Source: Eggerthellales bacterium UBA948 (lineage in GTDB: Bacteria > Actinomycetota > Coriobacteriia > Coriobacteriales > UBA8131). Taken from it: a stretch of DNA of 5,133 nt. The notes under the pieces were generated by a model, which had not been told where the DNA came from, made no database searches, and worked only from the letters and a program-made list of their open reading frames with translations. Below are positions 1 to 4,695 of the stretch, in pieces. Positions within the stretch are counted from its first letter, which is position 1. Each line of letters opens with the position of its first letter. The position numbers and the translations under genes are program-made. The stretch spans positions 39,541 to 44,673 of the forward strand of contig DBCW01000007.1 in the NCBI GenBank assembly GCA_002293265.1. Reading direction: 5' to 3'.

Positions 1-680
1 TATATCTGGTATAAGGACATCCAACGCATTGAGACCTTCATGTTCCCCCGCGTTGGGCTGAGGGAATTGGTTCTCAACTCGGTCCAGCACAAAGCATACG
101 ACCAGCAGGTTCCCATTCAGATAAGCATCTATCCTAACCAGATATATATCTGGAACATCGGGGAGTTACCTGACGCGATAACCGCTGAACGTATCTACGA
201 AAAGCACCCTTCGCTGCCGCGAAACCCCGGCATCGCTAATGTGTTCTTCAAAACAGGTATGGTCGAAAGTTGGGGCGTGGGTACGAGAAGGTCGCCGAAA
301 CTTGCAGGGATGCCGATATTGAAGTGCCAAAAGTCAAAGCGGATTTTAGCGGCCTCATGGTTCATATTACCGAGAGCAAAAAACACAAAGAGCTGAGGTT
401 GTCCTACGAGGGCGGCAGTGGCGGTCAAAGTGGCGGTCAAAGTGGCGGTCAAAGTACCAGCAAGAAAATGAGCCCATCTGAGCGTAAGGTTGCCGTACTT
501 GCAGAGATAAAAGCAGACCCATCCCTTAGCTCAGAAGCGCTTGCACAAAGAATCGGACAGAGTAAAAGAAGTGTGGAGCGAAGCGTGAAAGAGCTTCGAG
601 ATGAAGGCGCAGTCACCTATGTTGGATCGAGTAAAAGCGGCTACTGGGAGATAAACGAAGGCGGTAAAAGTTACGTATAG
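1..680 (+). pseudogene. ATP-binding/winged-helix regulator-like protein, 5'-truncated by window, frameshifted
   Basis: This is the C-terminal part of a COG2865-type protein (AlbA_2 domain, HATPase_c_4, C-terminal HTH). These are usually annotated as ATP-binding proteins or putative transcriptional regulators, and their exact role is mostly unknown. The reading frame is open from base 1, so the N-terminal AlbA_2 part lies outside. Frame 1 shows a GHKL-like N box (LRELVLNSVQHKAYD), a nucleotide-loop segment (IWNIGELPDAI) and the family signature HPSLPRNPGIANVFF...ESWG. The continuation (RGYEKVAETCRDADIEVP) is in frame 3, so one G appears to be missing from the GGGG run at 272-275. Uncorrected, frame 1 stops at 394-396. 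The frame-3 part carries a Gly/Gln/Ser repeat linker and then a winged helix (VLAEIKADPSLSSEALAQRI, ending in SGYWEI), with the stop at 678-680. It could be a true pseudogene or an intact gene with a sequencing error. Family assignment is firm; the broken status is less so. Confidence 0.8.
411..455 (+). repeat. 12-bp tandem repeat encoding a GGQS linker
   Basis: Three identical direct copies of GGCGGTCAAAGT occupy 420-431, 432-443 and 444-455. They follow a degenerate partial unit, GGCGGCAGT, at 411-419. Each unit is in frame and encodes Gly-Gly-Gln-Ser, forming a flexible linker between the ATPase-like domain and the winged helix. Comparable Gly-Gly-X-Y linker repeats are familiar in this protein family. 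A 12-bp unit keeps the frame, so copy number can change by slippage without breaking the protein. Confidence 0.9.
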
Positions 681-737
681 AACCCTGCTCTCTTCTGGTC
701 TCCGAGTCCAGTTACACATTGTTGTTCGCAACCAAAC

Positions 738-746
738 AGGAAGGTG
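738..746 (+). promoter_or_regulatory. Ribosome binding site fixing the UPF0489 start
   Basis: AGGAAGGTG lies 8 bases before the ATG at 755. The longer open frame could start at a TTG at 719, but that codon has no comparable site upstream, and conserved sequence (IVLDIDLDYF) begins only after the ATG. This decides the start at 755. Confidence 0.7.
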
Positions 747-754
747 AATTTTCT

Positions 755-1588
755 ATGAGCATAGTTTTAGATATTGATTTGGATTACTTTGCTTATGGCG
801 CGGTGCATTGGAAATCTGGTTTAGACCGCCTAAGCGCAGAGGACTTTCCCCCGTGGAAAGAAGAGGAAATCAGAAACTTTCTTGAAATCAATATTGGGTT
901 AAATAAAGGCAAGAATCTAGTCGGATACTTGATAGATACTCACGATAAGGCTTTTCACCTTTGGAAAAGCCTTATCGCAAAAAATCAGCTTAGGCCGCCC
1001 TTTGAGGTCATTCACATCGATGCTCACGCCGACCTTGGCATGGGTGACAATGCTATCGTAAACATAACGCGTGAGCTGCTACACCTTGATGTTGCTGATA
1101 GATCTACGTCTCATTGGGTAAAAAAGAGCCTAGGGGAAGGCAATTATCTGGCATTTTCCATCGCCTGTAGATGGATTAGGTCACTCACCTATGTTCAACA
1201 AGGAGAATATTCGGCAGGAAACCCAGGTGATCTACCAGACAGATATTTTGAGGGTGGTGTGTTTGGGGAAAAGAATCAAAAGCCCATTAGCATGCCTATC
1301 ATGAAAAAGGGTGGCTATCGCTTTAGCGATTTCTTCTTTCCATCAAGCGATATGCATTTTGAAGACCATATTGAAGGCTATGAACCTTCTGTTGACTTTA
1401 CTGTAGTCGGCAAACAGCATGTTTTTGAATCACCTGAATACGATCACGCAATAATCAGTATTTCTCCGGCATTCACTTCCGCAGAGACAGAGTTGCGCGC
1501 TTTGGCGGTGCTTGGGGACTATATGAAAATTGAGAAACCAACGATTACGCCTGTGTTTGAGAACTTATCAACCAGTCTGAAACGGTAA
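755..1588 (+). CDS. UPF0489 family protein (arginase-like motifs, unknown function)
   Basis: A 277-aa protein that appears full length for the bacterial UPF0489 family (PF12640, related to eukaryotic C5orf22). No reaction is established for the family. Motifs visible, numbered from the ATG: DIDLDYF at 6-12, a THDKAFHLW segment at 62-70, HIDAHADLGMGD at 87-98, a GNYLAFSIACRWI block in the middle and SISPAFTSAETE near the C-terminus. The DAHAD motif resembles the metal-binding DxHxD of arginases and related metallohydrolases, so a metal-dependent hydrolase is plausible but inferred. No signal peptide or membrane segment is seen, so it is probably cytoplasmic. It sits 74 bases after the broken regulator-like gene and 47 bases before the insertion sequence, with no sign of an operon. 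GC in sampled lines is near 40%, below the right-hand genes, which suggests separate acquisition. Confidence 0.85.
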   Translation: MSIVLDIDLDYFAYGAVHWKSGLDRLSAEDFPPWKEEEIRNFLEINIGLNKGKNLVGYLIDTHDKAFHLWKSLIAKNQLRPPFEVIHIDAHADLGMGDNAIVNITRELLHLDVADRSTSHWVKKSLGEGNYLAFSIACRWIRSLTYVQQGEYSAGNPGDLPDRYFEGGVFGEKNQKPISMPIMKKGGYRFSDFFFPSSDMHFEDHIEGYEPSVDFTVVGKQHVFESPEYDHAIISISPAFTSAETELRALAVLGDYMKIEKPTITPVFENLSTSLKR

Positions 1589-1635
1589 AGACCAATTTAG
1601 CAGCTAAGATAATTGTTACGACAAAGAGTTCTGTC

Positions 1636-1660
1636 TGAAGTGTAACGTTTCTTCGGACAC
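1636..1660 (+). repeat. Left terminal inverted repeat (IRL) of the IS3-family element
   Basis: It begins TGAAGTGTAAC and ends TTCGGACAC. Read against the reverse complement of the right end, it matches at the TGA tip, the TGT at 1641-1643, a single C, and the inner nine bases. The adjoining GTC at 1633-1635 is the left copy of the target duplication. Confidence 0.8.
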
Positions 1661-1725
1661 CAACAAGTGAGTTGCAGAACGTCATTTGCTGGTATCCTTT
1701 ACAGGTATTGAGGATCGGAGAAACG

Positions 1726-2010
1726 ATGGCTGGAACACCGAATAAGTACACCGAAGAATATCGGAGAGAAACAGCGGACTACGCCCTTGCCAGCGGCAAA
1801 TCCGTTGCCCAAGTCGCAAGGGATTTGGGGCTTAGTCAAGGAACGCTCAACAGATGGGTTTTGAAGCGCCGCCGAGAGCTTGGCGGCCAAGTTTCCGGAT
1901 CAGGTGATGCGCCGGAGGTCAAAGAGCTCAAGCGCCGTGTGGCCGAACTCGAGATGGAAAACGAGTTTCTAAAAAAAGCGAGCGCCTTCTTCGCCAAAAA
2001 CCAGAAATAG
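1726..2010 (+). CDS. IS3-family transposase OrfA (helix-turn-helix/leucine zipper)
   Basis: A 94-aa DNA-binding subunit of the transposase, of HTH_Tnp_1 (PF01527) type. Residues about 25-50 form the helix-turn-helix (KSVAQVARDLGLSQGTLNRW), followed by a basic stretch KRRRE. Residues about 65-84 form a leucine-zipper-like coiled coil (VKELKRRVAELEMENEFLKK) that in this family mediates multimerisation. The ATG at 1726 is chosen because GGATCGGAG precedes it by 5 bases and the protein then begins in the usual way (KYTEEYRRETADYAL). An upstream start at 1672 would lie close to the terminal repeat without a good site. In related elements OrfA alone regulates transposition, while the OrfAB fusion made by -1 frameshifting is the active transposase. 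Its stop at 2008-2010 lies downstream of the slippery run. Confidence 0.92.
   Translation: MAGTPNKYTEEYRRETADYALASGKSVAQVARDLGLSQGTLNRWVLKRRRELGGQVSGSGDAPEVKELKRRVAELEMENEFLKKASAFFAKNQK
1971..1978 (+). other. Programmed -1 frameshift slippery site (A7 then G)
   Basis: In the OrfA frame the codons are CTA AAA AAA GCG, giving the heptamer A-AAA-AAA at 1971-1977 followed by G. Slipping back one base gives AAA AAA AGC GAG and then an open frame into OrfB with no stop (KSERLLRQKPEIADKYRLMEVE). This is the standard arrangement for making the IS3-family OrfAB transposase. No strong downstream hairpin or upstream stimulatory Shine-Dalgarno sequence was obvious by eye. Confidence 0.8.
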
Positions 2011-2024
2011 CCGATAAGTACCGG

Positions 2025-2933
2025 TTGATGGAGGTGGAGAGGGCAAACTACCCGGTTGTGATGATGGCACGTCTTTTGCACGTATCGCGATCAGGGTTCT
2101 ACAGTTGGCTGAGGCGTTCAAGGTCAGAAGATCCCTGGAGAGATATCCGCGTTAAGGTCGAGAAGCCCTGGCTTGATTCTGACCGCGTGTTCGGAGCCAG
2201 GCAGATTCATTCAAAGCTTGTTGCAAAGAACAATGATGTGACCTTGTATCGCGTGAGGAAATGCATGAAGGGATTGGGGATTGCAGGGTGCCAACCCCGC
2301 TCTTCCAAGAAAACGACCATCCAAGACCCTGATGCACCGAAGCGCCCGGATCTTATCGGACGCAACTTCGACGCCCCTGCTCCCACAACCAAACTCGTGG
2401 GAGATATCACCTATCTCAAGACCGGCCGGGGATGGCTCTACTTGGCTGTCGTGATCGATCTGTGCACACGTATGGTCGTCGGGTGGGCAATGGCCGAGCA
2501 CATGAGGGCATCGCTTGTGGTGTCAGCGCTTAATATGGCATATACCAGAGGCTATGTTGCGGGGAATGGAATTTTCCATTCCGATATGGGAAGTCAATTC
2601 ATCTCGCATGAGTTCGCCCAGTTCGCAAGTAGCATCGATGTCAGGCTGTCGGTCGGCAGGAAGGCCACCTGTTACGACAACGCCGCCTGCGAATCTTGGT
2701 TCTCCAGCTTAAAAAATGAAAGATACTACCGTTATAGCTATGCTACCAGGGATGAAGCAAAAGTTGCCGTCATCGATTACATTGAAGTCTTCTACAACAG
2801 GATGAGACCCCATTCGGCCATCGATGGTCAAGTACCCGCAGAGAAGATGGAGAGCTTTTTGGATCGGATGGCTGAAGGTGCGATCAGGGAGCAAGAGCTC
2901 AATGAAGAATCTGTGAAACTACTCGCTGCATAG
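2025..2933 (+). CDS. IS3-family transposase OrfB (DDE integrase domain)
   Basis: The catalytic part of the transposase, 302 aa from a TTG at 2025 (an ATG follows directly at 2028). It is probably made mainly as the C-terminal part of an OrfAB fusion through the A7 site at 1971, since this frame is open back to that site. An N-terminal HTH_21-like region (ARLLHVSRSGFYSWLRR, then FGARQIHSKL) precedes the rve integrase core. The catalytic triad is visible: Asp127 in VGDITYL, Asp187 in FHSDMGSQF and Glu223 in ACESWFSSLKNE, with exactly 35 residues between the second Asp and Glu. The C-terminal block YNRMRPHSAIDGQVPAE is typical. The residue after the second Asp is Met where Arg or His is usual, a minor oddity. 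The stop at 2931-2933 overlaps the first base of the right terminal repeat. No disabling mutation was seen. Confidence 0.95.
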   Translation: MMEVERANYPVVMMARLLHVSRSGFYSWLRRSRSEDPWRDIRVKVEKPWLDSDRVFGARQIHSKLVAKNNDVTLYRVRKCMKGLGIAGCQPRSSKKTTIQDPDAPKRPDLIGRNFDAPAPTTKLVGDITYLKTGRGWLYLAVVIDLCTRMVVGWAMAEHMRASLVVSALNMAYTRGYVAGNGIFHSDMGSQFISHEFAQFASSIDVRLSVGRKATCYDNAACESWFSSLKNERYYRYSYATRDEAKVAVIDYIEVFYNRMRPHSAIDGQVPAEKMESFLDRMAEGAIREQELNEESVKLLAA

Positions 2934-2957
2934 TGTCCGAAATCTTGACACAGATCA
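2933..2957 (-). repeat. Right terminal inverted repeat (IRR) of the IS3-family element
   Basis: On the + strand it begins GTGTCCGAA and ends ACACAGATCA. The reverse complement begins TGATCTGTGTC and ends TTCGGACAC, matching the left repeat at 16 of 25 positions. It is followed at 2958-2960 by GTC, the right copy of the target duplication, and it overlaps the last base of the OrfB stop codon. Confidence 0.8.
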
Positions 2958-3101
2958 GTCTGTCGTATATCTGCTTCAAGTTAACATCCACTCGAAGGGC
3001 ATGGGAAGAAAAACGGGCTTTCGGTTTATGCAGATACCATGCCTGACATGCGGTTTCTTCCTTTTACACAAATGTTCCTATATCGTCAGTAACATCACGT
3101 C

Positions 3102-3168
3102 GCAGTTGGCTACGCTGAAATTTTTAAACCCAGGCAAGCTGGATTTAAAAATAACGCTTCGCCACTGC
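3102..3168. repeat. Imperfect 67-nt inverted repeat (hairpin/cruciform)
   Basis: The inner part pairs ATTTTTAAACCCAG (3120-3133) with CTGGATTTAAAAAT (3139-3152), with one mismatch in 14 pairs and a 5-base loop GCAAG. The pairing resumes outward imperfectly: GCAGTTGGC at 3102-3110 against GCCACTGC at 3161-3168. About 24 of 32 aligned columns match. No T tract follows on either strand, so a simple rho-independent terminator is unlikely. Confidence 0.7.
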
Positions 3169-3175
3169 TCCTTTT

Positions 3176-3216
3176 CCCAAAAAATAATTCGCTTCGCTCA
3201 TAGACCATTTTTTGGG
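3176..3216. repeat. Perfect 10-bp inverted repeat with 21-base spacer
   Basis: CCCAAAAAAT at 3176-3185 is the exact reverse complement of ATTTTTTGGG at 3207-3216. The spacer holds the second CGCTTCGC copy. With A6/T6 tracts this may be an intrinsic-curvature or protein-binding site. Coincidence in AT-rich sequence is possible. Confidence 0.5.
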
Positions 3217-3270
3217 TGCCCGTTTAATTTAGGTACTCTTCAAAAAGAAGTTTGGTTCGGTCTCCTGCCG

Positions 3271-3321
3271 GTTGACTAATCCCTCGAAAAGTCAACTGCA
3301 AGTCGCTTGTAAGTTGACTTT
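3271..3321 (+). promoter_or_regulatory. Candidate operator: three GTTGACT boxes with strong dyad
   Basis: GTTGACT occurs at 3271-3277 and 3313-3319 on the + strand and inverted (AGTCAAC) at 3290-3296. The last two lie inside a longer dyad: AAAGTCAACT (3288-3297) pairs perfectly with AGTTGACTTT (3312-3321), and CAAG (3299-3302) pairs with CTTG (3306-3309) around a TCG loop. The boxes lie about 65-115 bases before the XRE start. Repeated symmetric boxes here fit an operator for the downstream regulator, that is, autoregulation by inference. The hairpin could instead act in RNA. Confidence 0.5.
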
Positions 3322-3335
3322 GTTTCCTGCATAGT
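3307..3335 (+). promoter_or_regulatory. Possible sigma-70-type promoter for the XRE operon
   Basis: TTGTAA (3307-3312) and CATAGT (3330-3335) lie 17 bases apart, each matching consensus at four of six positions. The -35 overlaps the right arm of the GTTGACT dyad, as expected if a repressor binds there. Both boxes are weak, so this is tentative. Confidence 0.25.
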
Positions 3336-3371
3336 GATCCTGAAAACCACAGGTTCAGTTCTCGTGTGTTG

Positions 3372-3378
3372 AAGGAGG
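3372..3378 (+). promoter_or_regulatory. Ribosome binding site fixing the XRE regulator start
   Basis: AAGGAGG lies 8 bases before the ATG at 3387. The longer frame beginning with GTG at 3366 would contain this site within its own coding sequence and has no site of its own. The ATG at 3387 is therefore preferred. Confidence 0.85.
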
Positions 3379-3386
3379 CGTTGTGC

Positions 3387-4493
3387 ATGAAAGAAATCAA
3401 CTTGGCGTCGATTCTCTCCACGCTTCGTCGTGAGAAGGGGCTCACGCAGGAGCAGCTTGCAGAGTTTGCGGGTGTGTCTAAGGCTTCGGTTTCCAAATGG
3501 GAGACCGGACAGAGTTATCCCGATATCGAGCTTTTGCCCCAACTGGCATCGTATTTTGAGATAAGCATAGACGACCTTTTGGGTTTTGACCCACAGATGG
3601 GTAAGGTCGAGATCGAGGCGCTCTACAGCCGCTTGGCAACGGACTTTGCCGCAAAACCCTTTGACGTTGTGATGGCCGAATGCCGAAGTTTTACGAGAAA
3701 GTATTACTCCTGCTATCCGCTACTTTTGAGATTTGCCTTCCTCTATATCAACCATGCTCCGCTGGCACAAGATCCGGAAAAGATCAGCGCGGTGTTCAAA
3801 GAAGCGCTGCAGCTGTGCGAGCGAATCAGGGAAAACAGCACGGACGCGTTGCTACTACGCGCCACGGTGCTATGCCAAGCTGTTTGCCTTTTGTCGCTCG
3901 GTGACGGCAAGACAGTGCTTGAGCTGCTTGGCGACTCACCCAAAAACGAAATGCCGGATGGCATGCTGATCGCCCAGGCTCACCAACTGCTGGGAAACAC
4001 GGAGAAAGCCGAGGAAACCCTCCAGGCCGACCTGCTTAGACAGGTGATATCGGCTTTCCAAACGCTGACGGCGCTGCTGCAAAACAGCTTCGGCACCCCG
4101 AAGGCCGAGCTCATCTACAAACGGGCGGAGGGGCTGGCATCGGTTTTTAACATGCAACACCTGCACCCCAACAGCGTTGCCGTGCTACACGCGCTCGGGG
4201 CACAGATGTATCAGTTGGCCGGTAACTCCAAAAAGGCGCTGGAGCTGCTCGCGAAGTATACCGATATCTGCACCCACGACTTCTTCCCTGTTGAGCTCAA
4301 GGGCGACGATTTCTTTGACAAACTCGAGCAGTGGATGGCAGATAACACCGATGCCGTGCCGAGGGATGAGGCGACAATCAAGGAGAGTATGCTTCGAGAC
4401 GTTGTGCTCAGTCCCGTTTTCGAGCCGCTTGCCGAGGATCCCGAATACCGCCAAATCGTGCGGAGGTTCGAGCAGTTTATAGGAGGTAATTAA
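3387..4493 (+). CDS. XRE-family transcriptional regulator with long helical C-terminal domain
   Basis: A 368-aa cytoplasmic regulator. Residues about 6-66 form a Cro/CI-type helix-turn-helix (HTH_3): LREKG-like entry, LTQEQLAEFAGVSKASVSKW as helices 2-3, then ETGQSYPDIELLPQLASYFEISIDDLLG. The remaining roughly 300 residues are mostly helical and resemble TPR-like repeats (for example the LLGNTEKAEETL and LAGNSKKALELL segments). Such domains often sense a ligand or peptide or mediate dimerisation, but no specific signal can be read from the sequence. Its end overlaps the ribosome site of the next gene: AGGAGG at 4481-4486 lies within its last codons, and only one base separates its stop from the next ATG. 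It is therefore cotranscribed with a PLDc_N protein and an ABC ATPase and is probably the local regulator of that transporter. The GTTGACT boxes upstream are candidate targets. Confidence 0.9.
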   Translation: MKEINLASILSTLRREKGLTQEQLAEFAGVSKASVSKWETGQSYPDIELLPQLASYFEISIDDLLGFDPQMGKVEIEALYSRLATDFAAKPFDVVMAECRSFTRKYYSCYPLLLRFAFLYINHAPLAQDPEKISAVFKEALQLCERIRENSTDALLLRATVLCQAVCLLSLGDGKTVLELLGDSPKNEMPDGMLIAQAHQLLGNTEKAEETLQADLLRQVISAFQTLTALLQNSFGTPKAELIYKRAEGLASVFNMQHLHPNSVAVLHALGAQMYQLAGNSKKALELLAKYTDICTHDFFPVELKGDDFFDKLEQWMADNTDAVPRDEATIKESMLRDVVLSPVFEPLAEDPEYRQIVRRFEQFIGGN

Positions 4494-4494
4494 C

Positions 4495-4695
4495 ATGGAA
4501 GTTCTACAGGAATACCTACCGTTTTTGCTCCCGGTGTTCGTCATCCAGTTGGGATTGATGATCGCCGCACTCATCCACATATTTAGACACCAAACCTACC
4601 GCGTGGGCAATCGCGTCATCTGGGTGGTCGTGTGCGTACTCGTCAACATTATCGGCCCGGTGCTGTATTTTGCCATCGGTAGAGGGGATGAATGA
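4495..4695 (+). CDS. PLDc_N-domain small membrane protein (YxlE-like)
   Basis: A 66-aa protein with two predicted transmembrane helices, at about residues 8-30 (PFLLPVFVIQLGLMIAALIHIF) and 41-61 (VIWVVVCVLVNIIGPVLYFAIG). They are joined by a short basic loop (RHQTYRVGNR), and the tail is acidic (RGDE). The GPVLYFAIGR end is characteristic of the PLDc_N (phospholipase D nuclease N-terminal, PF13396) family, here as a stand-alone protein with no nuclease domain. Translation starts at ATG 4495, 8 bases after AGGAGG. The next gene begins at its stop codon (TGA 4693-4695, ATG 4695-4697), implying translational coupling. Stand-alone PLDc_N proteins sit next to ABC ATPases in other bacteria, such as YxlE beside YxlF in the Bacillus sigY operon. 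An accessory role in the transporter or its regulation is likely but unproven. Confidence 0.85.
   Translation: MEVLQEYLPFLLPVFVIQLGLMIAALIHIFRHQTYRVGNRVIWVVVCVLVNIIGPVLYFAIGRGDE

Larger units (their letters stand above)
1636..2957 (+). mobile_element. Complete IS3-family insertion sequence (1322 bp)
   Basis: The element is bounded by imperfect 25-bp terminal inverted repeats at 1636-1660 and 2933-2957. They match at 16 of 25 positions, with TGA/TCA tips and an identical inner TTCGGACAC/GTGTCCGAA block. The bases just outside are GTC on both sides (1633-1635 and 2958-2960), a 3-bp target duplication as expected for IS3 elements. Inside are OrfA, a slippery A7 run and OrfB in the -1 frame with an intact DDE triad, so it is structurally complete. 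The terminal pattern TGATCT...GGACAC on the right-end reverse strand recalls IS3 itself, but the subgroup cannot be fixed without a database. It inserted in the gap between the UPF0489 gene and the XRE operon. A shorter boundary at 1641/2952 was considered, but it gives no target duplication. Confidence 0.9.
2961..3386. other. Long structured non-coding region before the XRE operon
   Basis: About 425 bases with no convincing gene on either strand. The only sizeable + frame (3001-3279) has a poorly placed ribosome site, unlikely composition and no recognisable motif. The stretch is AT-rich and contains several dyads annotated separately (3102-3168, 3176-3216, 3288-3321). An 8-bp direct repeat, CGCTTCGC, occurs at 3155-3162 and 3190-3197. 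Near the left end, GGCATGG (2998-3004) can pair with CCATGCC (3037-3043), and GGAAGAAA (3004-3011) with TTTCTTCC (3054-3061), but arms this short are expected by chance. It could be a regulatory leader, a decayed mobile element or both. Confidence 0.6.

Noticed and set aside
695..711. Small stem CTGGTCT/AGTCCAG as a terminator after the first gene
   Set aside because: Only seven pairs with one mismatch and no T tract after it.
721..732. GTTG-TTCG-CAAC mini hairpin
   Set aside because: Four pairs only, and the closing pair is not the stabilising C-G expected for UUCG loops.
719..754. TTG start giving a 12-residue longer UPF0489 protein
   Set aside because: No ribosome site precedes the TTG, while AGGAAGGTG is well placed before the ATG at 755, where conserved sequence begins.
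1641..2952. Shorter IS boundaries starting at TGT and ending at ACA
   Set aside because: The flanking bases (AAG and GAT) do not duplicate, whereas extending five bases gives TGA/TCA tips and a GTC duplication.
3001..3279. 92-aa open frame in the intergenic region
   Set aside because: The only ribosome-site-like bases are directly against the ATG, the composition is unlike a real protein, it runs through two large dyads, and no family motif is recognisable.
2926..3336. 10-bp direct repeat CTGCATAGTG at 2926-2935 and 3327-3336
   Set aside because: Around a dozen 10-bp matches are expected by chance in a window this size, and neither copy sits at an element boundary.
4185..4580. 131-aa antisense frame and other overlapping frames across the XRE gene
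   Set aside because: They lie antisense to or out of frame with a clearly conserved regulator, have no recognisable motif, and are typical shadows of a GC-rich gene.
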